From Francisella uliginis (GTDB taxonomy: Bacteria; Pseudomonadota; Gammaproteobacteria; Francisellales; Francisellaceae), in contig NZ_CP016796.1 in the NCBI RefSeq assembly GCF_001895265.1, forward strand, positions 62,001-126,000: a stretch of DNA of 64,000 nt, read 5' to 3'. The notes under the pieces were generated by a model that did not search any database, was not told where the DNA came from, and worked only from the letters and a program-made list of their open reading frames with translations. A program made the translations under genes and the position numbers. Below, one piece after another: positions 35,270 to 44,417 of the stretch (position 1 is its first letter; each line of letters begins with the position of its first letter).

Positions 35270-35635
35270 ATGATAACTAAATTTTGTATACTGACAGCGG
35301 ATAATAGAGTTAAAGATTTAGAAATATTAATAAATAAGCATTATAAGCCTGAATGTCTTGATTATGTTACTCGGATTGGGATGGAAGATGTTTTGTGCAA
35401 GATAGATGATAAGGAAATAAGAGAAACAATAAAAGATTTATGGATGTCAATAGAGCAAAAAATAGGCTATGAAATGAGTTTAGTTTTTAACTCTATTAGA
35501 AACAAAAATACGACTTTAAAATTAAAGGCATCTTTAAGTGTTAATTTGATAGCAAAAAATAAAAACAATGATATTTTTCAATCCATAAAGAAGAATACTG
35601 GTACTGCTATCAAAATTATACAAGTTGATGCTTAA
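35270..35635 (+). CDS. Orphan protein of unknown function (121 residues)
   Basis: This cytoplasmic-looking protein has no signal peptide. The first half is mixed charged (ADNRVKDLEILINKHYKPE), then ETIKDLWMSIEQKIGYEMSLVFNSIRNKN and a beta-like basic tail. A TGGGG-type ribosome binding site precedes the ATG. I recognise no family. It lies between an IS and a gene remnant, in what looks like an accessory site. Codon use is as AT-rich as that of neighbours. Confidence 0.55.
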   Translation: MITKFCILTADNRVKDLEILINKHYKPECLDYVTRIGMEDVLCKIDDKEIRETIKDLWMSIEQKIGYEMSLVFNSIRNKNTTLKLKASLSVNLIAKNKNNDIFQSIKKNTGTAIKIIQVDA

Positions 35636-35683
35636 GATTCATTTCTAATCAAGTTTTCTTTGTAAAATATTAAATAATAAAGT

Positions 35684-35917
35684 TTATTTAAAGCCTGTAG
35701 CAGTAAAACGTTGGGCTATTTTATTATTTCGTAGAATAACTACACTTTTTGCTGGAATGCTTATTTTATTATAATTTTTTGTCGAATCTGCAAAATTAGC
35801 AATTACTGTAACAGCATTTGAGAATTGCCTAGATTGTAGTAGTTTATCTTTACTTAGGACAGCTAAAATTAGTTTTATTCTTAGAGTACCTAGAAAAAGC
35901 TTAAGATAAATATTTTT
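35684..35917 (-). pseudogene. C-terminal remnant of a larger gene, glycoside-hydrolase-like
   Basis: On the minus strand a frame without any start codon runs from just after a stop near 35918 to TAA at 35686-35684. Its last 50 codons read like a folded domain: FSNAVTVIANFADSTKNY, then NKISIPAKSVVILRNNK and a short tail. The pattern of a hydrophobic strand, Asn-Phe-Ala-Asp, and IPAKSVVIL resembles the C-terminal beta-sandwich of alpha-amylase-type glycosidases. The 5' part is gone, replaced by the pilin gene region. Family assignment is tentative. Confidence 0.5.
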
Positions 35918-35926
35918 ATAGCAGCT

Positions 35927-36859
35927 TTAGATTAATTCGGTAGGGGTAACTTTTATAGTTTTAAGATCAATAATAGCGCCTACACTGTCATCGGCTCCAG
36001 CCTCTCGAATAGTCAGTTTCTTGTTTGGCGCATCATCATTGTTTTCTAAATCAATACTGATATTTTGCCAGTCAGGTGAAAAATCTTCTTGTGTATAAAC
36101 TACTTCATCACCCAAAAGAACCTCAAAGCCTCCTGATTCACCTCCTGTACGAGAGTAATATTCAAAGCTTAAGTTCATTTTTTTAAATCCTTCGGTATTT
36201 AGATCATGAGATAGTTCAACAATTTCATTTGCGTGCCCATCTAGCTCAATAGCAGCCTCTCTGCCATCAGAGTTTTCAAAACCATTCCAGACTTCAAGCT
36301 TGCCACCATCAGTATACCAATCACCCGTAAAAGGATGATCAGAGTCTATAAATGCTAAAAAACCATCTGGGGCAGGGTTATCTCCCCATTGGAAACCATA
36401 TCCATCAGGAATTAAGGAGTTCTGACTAAGTGCATTATAAAAGTTGATACCATAGCCACGACATGTTGATGGAACCATCGATTGTGTGATATTTTCTCCA
36501 GTAATTATGCATTTCCATTCTATAATACTACCATTAACAGTAGATCTAAGTAGTATATACGCCTCTCCTGTAACGGTCTGTGCTCCAGAGCTACCAATAT
36601 CTCGATAAATATCTGCATTATCATCAACATTTATGTGAGGGTCATCTATGTTAATAGTGGAGACACTAGAATTATTAATGATTGCATTAGAGACATCTTG
36701 TTTAATTGCACCCATAAAACTTAACTGATTAGATATCTTTGATCTAATGGTATAATTAGAATAGACAGGGATAGATATTGAAGCTATTAACGCAATTATA
36801 GCAATTACAAACAAAATCTCTAATAACGAAATGCCGGAGTGAGATTTATTAATTTGCAC
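35927..36859 (-). CDS. Type IV pilin with C-terminal galactose-binding-like domain
   Basis: This 310-residue protein, about twice a normal pilin, starts with a type IV leader. Cleavage would be after Gly9 (KSHSG), leaving ISLLEILFVIAIIALIASI with Glu at +5. The pilin head spans about residues 30-150 and has a likely C-terminal disulfide (Cys117-Cys133). Residues about 160-305 form an extra all-beta region with GDWYTDGGKLEVWNGFEN, AAIELDG, a central LSFEYYSR strand and a terminal TIREAGADDSVGAIIDL. These fit the jelly-roll, DUF642-like class of carbohydrate-binding modules in secreted adhesins. It may be a minor tip pilin. It stands alone, divergent from diaA. Confidence 0.8.
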   Translation of the reverse strand: MQINKSHSGISLLEILFVIAIIALIASISIPVYSNYTIRSKISNQLSFMGAIKQDVSNAIINNSSVSTINIDDPHINVDDNADIYRDIGSSGAQTVTGEAYILLRSTVNGSIIEWKCIITGENITQSMVPSTCRGYGINFYNALSQNSLIPDGYGFQWGDNPAPDGFLAFIDSDHPFTGDWYTDGGKLEVWNGFENSDGREAAIELDGHANEIVELSHDLNTEGFKKMNLSFEYYSRTGGESGGFEVLLGDEVVYTQEDFSPDWQNISIDLENNDDAPNKKLTIREAGADDSVGAIIDLKTIKVTPTELI

Positions 36860-37020
36860 GGTAAAAAATTGCTAACCTCTAAAAAAACCTTATAGATATT
36901 GTAATATAAAAAATGACTTTTTAATATAAACATAGATTAATTTGAAATACTGGCTATTACACTGGCTATCAAAAATCTAATATAGTAAAATTTTTCTAGG
37001 ACTTAAATATAGAGTAAAAA

Positions 37021-37617
37021 ATGACTTCTTTAGATAAGGTTAATAGTTATTTCGAAAGTAGCATACAAGCGAAGATAGAAACAGCGAATGTTTTGCCACC
37101 TGCGATAGCTCAGGCTGCAAAAGCAATGGTCTCCTGCCTAGAGAATGGTGGAAAGATCTTGGTATGTGGCAATGGTGGTTCTGGTGCTATAGCACAGCAT
37201 TTTTCATCAAAATTATTAAATCATTTTGAGATGGAAAGACCTCCGTTACCTGCCATTTCTTTGACAGGAGATATGGCAACTATTACCGCAGTGGGTAATC
37301 ATTATGGCTTTGCAGAGGTATTTTCTAAACAAGTTGCGGCACTTGGTAATGAAGATGATATTTTATTAGTTATATCTACTACAGGTAACTCAGAGAATAT
37401 ACTTAAAGCTGTTGAAGAGGCTCATGATTTAGAAATGAAAGTTATAGCTTTAACAGGAGCAGGTGGTGGAAGATTACAAAACATGTATAATCCAGAAGAT
37501 ATTGAATTGAGAGTTCCATCTGATAGTATTGCAAGTATACAAGAAAATCACTTCCTTATAATACATTGTTTATGTGATATTATTGATCAAAAATTATTTG
37601 CAGGCCTAGAAGATTAA
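37021..37617 (+). CDS. diaA: DnaA initiator-associating protein DiaA (SIS domain)
   Basis: This 198-residue SIS-domain protein shows NGGKILVCGNGGSGAIAQHFSS, FEMERPPLPAISL, then ILLVISTTGNSENILKAVEEA and SIQENHFLIIHCLCDIID. The phrase around FEMERPPLPAISL and the length match DiaA better than phosphoheptose isomerase GmhA, its close relative. DiaA forms a tetramer that helps DnaA assemble at oriC. A GmhA function cannot be excluded. It is followed after 4 bp by a lipoprotein gene, similar to the diaA-yraP layout of enterobacteria. Confidence 0.82.
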   Translation: MTSLDKVNSYFESSIQAKIETANVLPPAIAQAAKAMVSCLENGGKILVCGNGGSGAIAQHFSSKLLNHFEMERPPLPAISLTGDMATITAVGNHYGFAEVFSKQVAALGNEDDILLVISTTGNSENILKAVEEAHDLEMKVIALTGAGGGRLQNMYNPEDIELRVPSDSIASIQENHFLIIHCLCDIIDQKLFAGLED

Positions 37618-37621
37618 TAAA

Positions 37622-37975
37622 ATGAACCTAAAAAAACTGACAAAAATTATTATCTTGGCTACTATTAGTTTTTTTCTATCAGGATGTATAGAACCATATA
37701 CTGCGCCAGTTCCTCAAGGTAAAAAAATATCAAATAAAAAGCTTCTTGAAATTAAACCTAACATGACAAAGAGTGAAGTTATATATATATTAGGTTCGCC
37801 AGATATTATTGATACCTTTAATCCTAATAAATTTATCTATATAAACACTTATAAAAAAGATATGCAGTCTAGTAACTTTAGCGAATCAAAGCTAATATTG
37901 ACATTCAATAACCAAGATAAACTAGTTGGGATCTCTGGGAACTATGCACCACCAACTAAAGAGCCTGTATTCTAG
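37622..37975 (+). CDS. BamE/SmpA-like small outer-membrane lipoprotein
   Basis: This 117-residue lipoprotein has lipobox LSGC at residues 19-22, so Cys22 is acylated and Ile at +2 favours outer-membrane sorting. The following fold has the BamE pattern: LLEIKPNMTKSEVIYILGSPDI, a beta strand with YINTYKK, and LILTFNNQDKLVGISG. BamE stabilises the beta-barrel assembly machine, but paralogous SmpA-like lipoproteins exist, so the exact role is open. It is cotranscribed with diaA. Confidence 0.75.
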   Translation: MNLKKLTKIIILATISFFLSGCIEPYTAPVPQGKKISNKKLLEIKPNMTKSEVIYILGSPDIIDTFNPNKFIYINTYKKDMQSSNFSESKLILTFNNQDKLVGISGNYAPPTKEPVF

Positions 37976-38028
37976 AGGCCAAAATAAAATTCAGTATCTA
38001 TTTTAATTGTTTCAACAAGAGTAGGGTG

Positions 38029-38058
38029 TAGGTTTTTACTAAACCTATCTAATTTTTC
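38029..38058 (+). terminator. Candidate terminator after the diaA-lipoprotein genes
   Basis: TAGGTTT (38029-38035) pairs with AAACCTA (38041-38047) around TTACT, followed by TCTAATTTTT. Stem AT content is high. The remaining 130 bp to rpsT are AT-rich and show nothing. Confidence 0.4.
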
Positions 38059-38188
38059 CGATATCTGAATATTATCAGTGTATAACAAATTTTAATTGTA
38101 GGTATTGTGTTATTACACTTTTTGTAACTCTAAAAGATATAATAATACAAGAAATAGGAAATATTTATAGAAAAGTGATAAAAAATAA

Positions 38189-38458
38189 TTAAGCAGCAGA
38201 AAGAGCTTTGATTTTAGCACTTAGACGAGACTTATGTCTAGCTGCTTTATTTTTATGGATTAAACCTTTAGTAGCATACTTATCTAGTAAAGGAACTACT
38301 TTTGTGAAGTTTTCTTTTGCAGCTTCAACATCGCCTTTTTCTATAGCGTTAGTTGTTTTTTTCAAGAAAGTTCTCATCATTGAACGACGAGCAACATTGT
38401 GTTGACGATTTCTTTCAGCTTGAATAATTCTTTTTTTCGCTTGTTTTGAGTTAGCCAA
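38189..38458 (-). CDS. rpsT: 30S ribosomal protein S20
   Basis: This 89-residue basic protein matches S20: [21 protein letters not shown], then [20 protein letters not shown] and the C-terminal [19 protein letters not shown]. It binds 16S rRNA in the body of the small subunit. The gene is monocistronic and divergent from lepA across 258 bp. No mviN or ribF lies beside it, unlike the E. coli order. Confidence 0.97.
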   Translation of the reverse strand: MANSKQAKKRIIQAERNRQHNVARRSMMRTFLKKTTNAIEKGDVEAAKENFTKVVPLLDKYATKGLIHKNKAARHKSRLSAKIKALSAA

Positions 38459-38556
38459 TTTTATTCTCCAGTTTTAATTTTTTTAACTTTTTATAACTTT
38501 AGTTTCTCTGGGGGATAAATCGAGAAACACAAATATATAAATATAATAGCTAAAGT

Positions 38557-38585
38557 ATTTTGCATACATTGAACTTTTTTGTCAA
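38557..38585 (-). promoter_or_regulatory. Candidate rpsT promoter
   Basis: On the minus strand a perfect TTGACA (38585-38580) is followed after 17 bp by CAAAAT (38562-38557), four of six matches to a -10 box. The leader to the rpsT ATG would be about 90 nt. Confidence 0.4.
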
Positions 38586-38716
38586 TAAAAAATATAACAT
38601 AATTAATGAATATTTACTTATTTAAATAGCACTATCACTACATTTTAATATCATTTTATAGCATAATAGTTAGCTAGATTTATAAATTATAAATAACTGA
38701 TAAAGTATACATATAT

Positions 38717-40501
38717 ATGAAAAATATAAGAAACTTCTCAATAATAGCCCATATTGATCATGGTAAATCAACTCTTTCAGATAGATTTATCCAGGTGTGT
38801 AATGGATTGACTGAGCGTGAGATGAAAGAACAAGTACTTGACTCTATGGATATAGAGAGAGAGCGTGGAATTACAATCAAAGCACAGTCTGTAACCTTAG
38901 ATTATACGGCTAAAGATGGTCAAACATACCAACTTAATTTTATTGATACTCCAGGACATGTGGATTTCTCATATGAGGTTTCACGCTCATTGGCAGCTTG
39001 TGAAGGAGCTTTGCTTGTAGTTGATGCAGCTCAGGGAGTTGAGGCACAAACTGTTGCTAACTGCTATACAGCTATTGATCAAGATTTAGAGGTTATACCT
39101 ATTTTAAATAAAATAGACCTTCCATCAGCTGAGCCTGATAGAGTTGCTGAAGAGATTGAAGATATAATTGGTATTGATGCCACAGGTGCGACTACGTGTA
39201 GTGCAAAAACTGGTATAGGTGTCGAAGATGTTTTAGAAACAATTGTTGCTAAAGTTCCTGCACCACAAGGTGATGTTAATGATAAGCTACAAGCTTTAAT
39301 CATTGATTCATGGTTTGATAACTATTTAGGGGTTGTTTCATTAGTTAGAATCAAAAATGGTACTTTGAAAAAAGGTGAGAAGTTCAAAGTTATGTCAACA
39401 GGAGTCTCTTATCAGGCTGATAGAGTAGGTGTATTTACGCCGAAAATGAAAGATCTTGATCATCTAAAGGCAGGAGAGGTTGGCTTTATTATCGCGGGTA
39501 TCAAGGATATTCACGGTGCTCCTGTTGGTGATACTCTTACACATACGCATAACCCTACAGATAAGCCGGTGCCAGGATTTAAGAAGGTTCAACCTCAAGT
39601 TTATGCAGGGATGTTTACTATAAGTTCAGATGATTATCCAGATTTTAGAGAAGCACTAGAGAAGTTAAGTTTAAATGATGCTTCATTATTCTTTGAACCA
39701 GAAGTATCTCAAGCCTTAGGGTTTGGCTTTAGGTGCGGTTTCTTGGGTATGTTGCATATGGAAATTATCCAAGAAAGATTAGAGAGAGAGTATAACCTTG
39801 ATTTAATCACTTCAGCACCAACTGTTGTTTATAAAGCAGTTAAAAAGGATGGTGAAACTATTGAGGTTGATAATCCATCAAAATTACCAGAACCAGGGGC
39901 TATTGCAGAGATACATGAACCAATTGTTAGAGCTAATATCCTTGTGCCAAAAGATTTTGTTGGTAGTGTGATTACAATCTGTGTTGAGAAGCGTGGAACA
40001 CAAGTTGATATGAACTATGTTGGTAATCAAGTTTCAATAACTTATGATTTGCCAATGATTGAGGTTGTTTCTGACTTTTTTGATACTTTAAAATCTGTAA
40101 CTAAAGGATATGGCTCGTTAGACTATGAGCTTATTCGTTATGAAGCTGCGAATATGGTGCGTCTAGATGTGCTTATCAATGGCGATAAGGTTGATGCTTT
40201 GGCAAGTATTGTACATAAAGATCAAGCAAAATATAAAGGTAGAGAGCTAGTTGAAAGACTAAAAGAGCTTATTCCAAGACAGATGTTTGAAGTTGCTATC
40301 CAAGCAGCTGTAGGCGGTACTATTGTTGCTAGAAGTACTGTTAAAGCTTTACGTAAGAATGTCCTAGCAAAATGTTACGGTGGTGATGTTTCGCGTAAGA
40401 AGAAACTTCTAGAGAAGCAGAAAGAAGGTAAAAAGAGAATGAAAAATATTGGTTCTGTTGAAATTCCTCAGGAAGCCTTCTTATCAGTATTAAAGAAATA
40501 A
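38717..40501 (+). CDS. lepA: Elongation factor 4 (LepA)
   Basis: This 594-residue translational GTPase has the expected G motifs: [10 protein letters not shown] (G1), GITI (G2), DTPGH (G3), NKID (G4) and SAKTG (G5). The EF-G-like domains follow and the LepA-specific C-terminal domain ends in [21 protein letters not shown] and [17 protein letters not shown]. It acts on the ribosome in translation initiation or back-translocation. Length is normal. lepB is not downstream; the next gene is convergent. Confidence 0.97.
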   Translation: MKNIRNFSIIAHIDHGKSTLSDRFIQVCNGLTEREMKEQVLDSMDIERERGITIKAQSVTLDYTAKDGQTYQLNFIDTPGHVDFSYEVSRSLAACEGALLVVDAAQGVEAQTVANCYTAIDQDLEVIPILNKIDLPSAEPDRVAEEIEDIIGIDATGATTCSAKTGIGVEDVLETIVAKVPAPQGDVNDKLQALIIDSWFDNYLGVVSLVRIKNGTLKKGEKFKVMSTGVSYQADRVGVFTPKMKDLDHLKAGEVGFIIAGIKDIHGAPVGDTLTHTHNPTDKPVPGFKKVQPQVYAGMFTISSDDYPDFREALEKLSLNDASLFFEPEVSQALGFGFRCGFLGMLHMEIIQERLEREYNLDLITSAPTVVYKAVKKDGETIEVDNPSKLPEPGAIAEIHEPIVRANILVPKDFVGSVITICVEKRGTQVDMNYVGNQVSITYDLPMIEVVSDFFDTLKSVTKGYGSLDYELIRYEAANMVRLDVLINGDKVDALASIVHKDQAKYKGRELVERLKELIPRQMFEVAIQAAVGGTIVARSTVKALRKNVLAKCYGGDVSRKKKLLEKQKEGKKRMKNIGSVEIPQEAFLSVLKK

Positions 40502-40521
40502 TCTCGACTAAATTAAAATTA

Positions 40522-41016
40522 TTAATCTGACGATGGGGTAAAAGATGTAATTCTTACTAAATTACGATTAAACCCTTTATTCTCAATAATATATTTTGTA
40601 TTTCCTATAGGCTTTTTATTGATAAAAATTTTTGCCTGGCATGTTCTCGTGTTATTAGAAAAATCAATTTGCTCAATATTAGAAAATGAAATAGAATCTC
40701 CAACTAAAGAGTTATTATTTACTCTATTAAAAATTTCACTTAAGGTATCTTTTACATTATCACAGTGATAAGTTGTATATCCTGCTTTATATATTACCGG
40801 TAGTACTATTGCGACTAGTACTATTATTATCGAACTAATACTTTCCCAGAGCTTGGGTCTTTTAGGTTTTAGTTTTCTTAATAAATATTGCTGTATGGCA
40901 TATAGAGCTAATGCAATTGCTGCTAAAAAATGTCCTATAATTATAGAAAAGATTATGAACAGTAATATATATCGTAAAGCTTTAAGCTTGTTTTTGTTTT
41001 TAATGATACTCGTCAT
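40522..41016 (-). CDS. Small membrane protein of unknown function
   Basis: This 164-residue protein has two or three hydrophobic helices in its first 85 residues (ALRYILLFIIFSIIIGHFLAAIALALYAIQ, split as two passes, and ISSIIIVLVAIVLPVIY). A basic loop (RKLKPKRPK) lies between them, and the soluble C-terminal domain of 80 residues has two cysteines (YHCDNVKD, RTCQAKIF) that probably face the periplasm. A pilin-like signature is not present. I recognise no family. Confidence 0.6.
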   Translation of the reverse strand: MTSIIKNKNKLKALRYILLFIIFSIIIGHFLAAIALALYAIQQYLLRKLKPKRPKLWESISSIIIVLVAIVLPVIYKAGYTTYHCDNVKDTLSEIFNRVNNNSLVGDSISFSNIEQIDFSNNTRTCQAKIFINKKPIGNTKYIIENKGFNRNLVRITSFTPSSD

Positions 41017-41109
41017 TAAGATAACTTGTGTTTGTCTTATAAAGAATGTTGATATTATCTATAAAGCCTTTGTTAATCTCAATCATTACAATAAATTTAT
41101 TGGCATATT

Positions 41110-41139
41110 TTGTAATGACTACTATGTTTAATATATAAT
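41110..41139 (+). promoter_or_regulatory. mnmA promoter
   Basis: TTGTAA (41110-41115) and TATAAT (41134-41139) are separated by 18 bp, 32 bp ahead of the mnmA ATG. Confidence 0.4.
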
Positions 41140-41170
41140 TTGTATCAATAAGTATTTATAAGAGTATTTT

Positions 41171-42247
41171 ATGTCAAAAAAAGTAGTAGTAGGTATTTCA
41201 GGGGGCGTTGATTCATCAGTTTCAGCCTTGTTACTAAAGCAACAAGGCTATGATGTAACCGGTGTTTTTATGAAAAATTGGGAAGAGGATGATACCGAAG
41301 AATTTTGTTCAGCCGAGCAGGATATCGCTGATGCTCAAGCAGTTTGTGATTCTATAGGCATTCCTTTTAAAAAAATAAATTTTGCAGCAGAGTACTGGGA
41401 TAATGTTTTTGAGCATTTTCTAACTGAGTATAAAGCAGGTAGAACACCAAACCCTGATATTTTATGTAATAAAGAAATCAAATTTAAAGCTTTTCTAAGT
41501 TATGTTCATCTGCTTGGTGGTGATTATATAGCGACGGGCCATTATGCGCGTACACGCGTATTAGAGGGTGGTTCTGTACAGCTTGTCAAAGGTTTGGATG
41601 ATAATAAAGATCAAACATACTTTTTATATACTCTTGGCCAAGAGCAGTTAAAACAAACAATATTTCCGATAGGGGATATTGAGAAAGGAAAAGTTCGTCA
41701 AATAGCAAAAGATAATAATCTTGTTACTTTTGACAAAAAAGATAGTACGGGCATTTGCTTTATTGGTGAGCGTAAGTTCAAAGAATTTCTATCTAAATAT
41801 TTACCAGCTCAAAAAGGTGAAATTCATGATGAAAATGGTATAAAGATTGGCAAGCATGATGGGCTTATGTATTACACAATAGGTCAAAGGCAGGGTCTAG
41901 GTATTGGAGGTGTAAAAAATCGTCCTGAAATACCCTGGTTCGCTGCAAAAAAAGACCTAGAAAATAATGTACTTGTTGCTGTACAAGGCCATGATCATCC
42001 GATGCTTTTCAAAGATTCTTTGGAGGCCATAGATTTAAGCTGGGTTGCAGGCCATCCTCCTGCAGATAAGTTTAAATGTAAAGCTAAAGTTCGTTATAGA
42101 CAAAAAGATCAGCCTTGTGAAGTTAGTGTAATGCAAGGTGGTTTAGTGAAAGTACTCTTCGAGCAACCGCAAAGAGCTATTACCCCAGGTCAGTCAGTAG
42201 TTTTTTATAATGAAGATGTTTGTCTAGGTGGAGGGATTATAGTTTAA
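41171..42247 (+). CDS. mnmA: tRNA-specific 2-thiouridylase MnmA
   Basis: This 358-residue enzyme makes s2U34 in Lys, Glu and Gln tRNAs. The PP-loop [10 protein letters not shown] is at residues 8-17. The catalytic Cys99 lies in [15 protein letters not shown], and the second Cys in [13 protein letters not shown]. The C-terminal beta domain has [14 protein letters not shown]. Sulfur would be delivered by a relay protein not in this window. The gene has its own promoter and is convergent with a lipoprotein gene. Confidence 0.96.
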   Translation: MSKKVVVGISGGVDSSVSALLLKQQGYDVTGVFMKNWEEDDTEEFCSAEQDIADAQAVCDSIGIPFKKINFAAEYWDNVFEHFLTEYKAGRTPNPDILCNKEIKFKAFLSYVHLLGGDYIATGHYARTRVLEGGSVQLVKGLDDNKDQTYFLYTLGQEQLKQTIFPIGDIEKGKVRQIAKDNNLVTFDKKDSTGICFIGERKFKEFLSKYLPAQKGEIHDENGIKIGKHDGLMYYTIGQRQGLGIGGVKNRPEIPWFAAKKDLENNVLVAVQGHDHPMLFKDSLEAIDLSWVAGHPPADKFKCKAKVRYRQKDQPCEVSVMQGGLVKVLFEQPQRAITPGQSVVFYNEDVCLGGGIIV

Positions 42248-42286
42248 GAAAAGTAAGGCTTGGCTTAGATTGTAATGAAACCATTT

Positions 42287-43357
42287 TTATTCACTATCTA
42301 GTTTTCCAATAATAGCGGTATTCTTTTGATTTACTGAACCAAAATCACTACCACTATCTTCAGAGTCGTTTGTTGCTATAGAGCTACCACTATTTACTGA
42401 ACTAGAGGCATTGCTATCTGTGCTTTTACTAGTTGTAGAATCACTACTACTTTGAGAATTAGATGTATTGTTATCTGTATCTTCATCATCTAGCCTTTTA
42501 GCGGTAGCTACAGAGCTGCCACTGCTTATATTGCTCGATGACTTATCTTTTTTAAGATCACTCTTAGTTACTATGTCACTATCTTGGGCAGCTATCTCAT
42601 TAGCAATATTTTCCTCAGGATCTCCCTTAGCATTGGCTTTTTGGTCCTGATCTACAACGTCATTAAGATAATTCGCAATTTCTTTCTTAACTTGTTTTTG
42701 ATTGTTTAGTACATCTTTTTGCATATAGTGTGCTTCATGTACTGTATCTATCGTCATATGAGTATATAAATATTCAGGATCTATAACAAATGGTCTAAGT
42801 TCTGTACCATAGCGTTTTTCTAATCCAGGGAAGTCAACAGTATAAGCAACTTTTATACGTTTTTCACCATTATCATCAGTCATAACCATTGCAACAAGAT
42901 TAGCCTGTACTTTGTACTTTTGTCTGACTAGATGATATTGCTGCTTTCTATCGATAACAATTTGTCTAATAGGTGTTGCATATACATCTTCTATCTTGAT
43001 TGGTTTATTAACAGTTGTTATTCCAGCTTTTTGTAGCTCATGGATAGCATAGCTACCATAATTATCTTTTGCTAGTCTTAGATCTATCTCAATCATTTTG
43101 ACTAATACTTTTTGCCTAAACTCTCTTGCTTGTTGTAATGTTAAAGCAAAACATGTTCCCGTATCATCCTTCTGGAAACAGCCATTTCTTTTATCTATAA
43201 GGACAAACATTTTGCGAGTTTTATCATAGTATAGCTGATAATCAGGAGTATTTTTCCCATGGCCGACATAAACGAATTTATCGCCAGTTAGCATGCCGCA
43301 TGATGCTACTATTAGAACAAATAAAAGTAATGATGTTTTTTTAAAAAAATTGCGCAT
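42287..43357 (-). CDS. Lipoprotein with Ser/Asp/Thr-rich disordered tail, unknown function
   Basis: This 356-residue protein has a lipobox VASC (about residues 17-20), making it a lipoprotein. Residues about 30-235 form a folded domain with YYDKTRKMFVLIDKRNGCF and a TVDFPGLEKRYGTELRPF strand region. From about residue 240 the tail is low-complexity and acidic, with an imperfect internal repeat (SSNISSGSSVAT and SSSVNSGSSIAT). Such tails often span the envelope or are surface-exposed. I recognise no family. The gene is alone, convergent with mnmA. Confidence 0.7.
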   Translation of the reverse strand: MRNFFKKTSLLLFVLIVASCGMLTGDKFVYVGHGKNTPDYQLYYDKTRKMFVLIDKRNGCFQKDDTGTCFALTLQQAREFRQKVLVKMIEIDLRLAKDNYGSYAIHELQKAGITTVNKPIKIEDVYATPIRQIVIDRKQQYHLVRQKYKVQANLVAMVMTDDNGEKRIKVAYTVDFPGLEKRYGTELRPFVIDPEYLYTHMTIDTVHEAHYMQKDVLNNQKQVKKEIANYLNDVVDQDQKANAKGDPEENIANEIAAQDSDIVTKSDLKKDKSSSNISSGSSVATAKRLDDEDTDNNTSNSQSSSDSTTSKSTDSNASSSVNSGSSIATNDSEDSGSDFGSVNQKNTAIIGKLDSE

Positions 43358-43443
43358 ATTAATTCCACGTTACACTTTTACAAAAATAATTTTGCCTAGC
43401 TGCCATTAAAAGTAAAGCTTTGTTTACCAAAATGGTTAAAAAA

Positions 43444-43962
43444 CTATATTCGAGAATTTTCCTTCATAAGTTTCTTATATTTTTTCTCTATCATTTTCCT
43501 TTTAAGAGAGCCTAGGTGATCAAAAAATGTTATACCATTGAGATGGTCTATCTCATGTTGTATACAGCGAGCTAAAAAACCTTCTTTTTCAATTATAACC
43601 TCTTCACCATACTCATTTAAAGCAGATATTTTAATGCTTGTAGCTCTTTTTACTTTTGCAGAGACTCCAGGGAAAGAAAGACAACCCTCCTCATCAATCA
43701 CTTCACCATCTTGTTCTATTATCTGAGGGTTTATAATAGCTATAATCTCTGGAGCAGAATCATCTAAGTTATCAAACATTATAAAAAATCTTTTTTTGAT
43801 ACCTACCTGTATTGCTGCTAGACCAGCACCATTTGCTTCAAGCATCATCTCGCGCATTTCATCTAGAGTTGCACGTAGTTGATCGTTTATTTCTTCTTTC
43901 TTAACCTCCTCAGCTACCTCTTTTAAAACAGGGTGAGGATATTTTAAGATTTCCAAAGACAT
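43444..43962 (-). CDS. def: Peptide deformylase
   Basis: This 172-residue metalloenzyme removes N-formyl groups from nascent proteins. Motif 1 is GAGLAAIQ (residues 45-52), motif 2 EEGCLS with Cys94 as metal ligand, and motif 3 QHEIDH with His136, Glu137 and His140. The Pro usually seen in motif 1 (AAPQ) is Ile here, a tolerated change. It starts 2 bp after ribH, so it is the last gene of the riboflavin operon rather than in the usual def-fmt pair. Confidence 0.95.
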   Translation of the reverse strand: MSLEILKYPHPVLKEVAEEVKKEEINDQLRATLDEMREMMLEANGAGLAAIQVGIKKRFFIMFDNLDDSAPEIIAIINPQIIEQDGEVIDEEGCLSFPGVSAKVKRATSIKISALNEYGEEVIIEKEGFLARCIQHEIDHLNGITFFDHLGSLKRKMIEKKYKKLMKENSRI

Positions 43963-43964
43963 AT

Positions 43965-44408
43965 TTATACTCCTTGTTCTAATATATCTTTTTTCATTTT
44001 TGCCATAGTCAACGCTGCTTGGACACAGTATTTACCTTTGTGACCTTTTTTACCGCCGACTCTTTCTAAGGCTTGTTCTTTGTTATGTGTAGTTAATATA
44101 CCAAAAATTACTGGTAAATTATATTCATGCATAACTCTTTGAGTACCATAGCTTACTTGGTCACATACATAGTCATAGTGATCCGTTTCACCTCGAATTA
44201 CACAACCTAATAGCACTACAGCATCAAACTTTGATGTCTCAGCTAAAAGCTTAGCAGCATATGGAAGCTCGACAGCTCCAGGGACCTTTTTAATATAAAT
44301 TTGACTGTCTTTTAATCCTTGAGAGTAAGCTTCTTCCAAAGCTCCTTCTAACATTTTATCTGTAATTAAAGAGTTAAATTCACTTACAACAATTGCTAAT
44401 TTTTCCAT
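43965..44408 (-). CDS. ribH: 6,7-dimethyl-8-ribityllumazine synthase
   Basis: This 147-residue enzyme condenses the butanone phosphate made by RibB with the pyrimidine made by RibD. Blocks are SEFNSLITDKMLEGA, VPGAVELPYAAK, LLGCVIRGETDHYDYVCDQV and FGILTTHNKEQALERVGG. All are normal for the family. It sits 9 bp after ribBA and 2 bp before def in the FMN-switch-controlled operon. The protein forms large oligomers in other bacteria. Confidence 0.96.
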   Translation of the reverse strand: MEKLAIVVSEFNSLITDKMLEGALEEAYSQGLKDSQIYIKKVPGAVELPYAAKLLAETSKFDAVVLLGCVIRGETDHYDYVCDQVSYGTQRVMHEYNLPVIFGILTTHNKEQALERVGGKKGHKGKYCVQAALTMAKMKKDILEQGV

Positions 44409-44417
44409 GCCTATACC

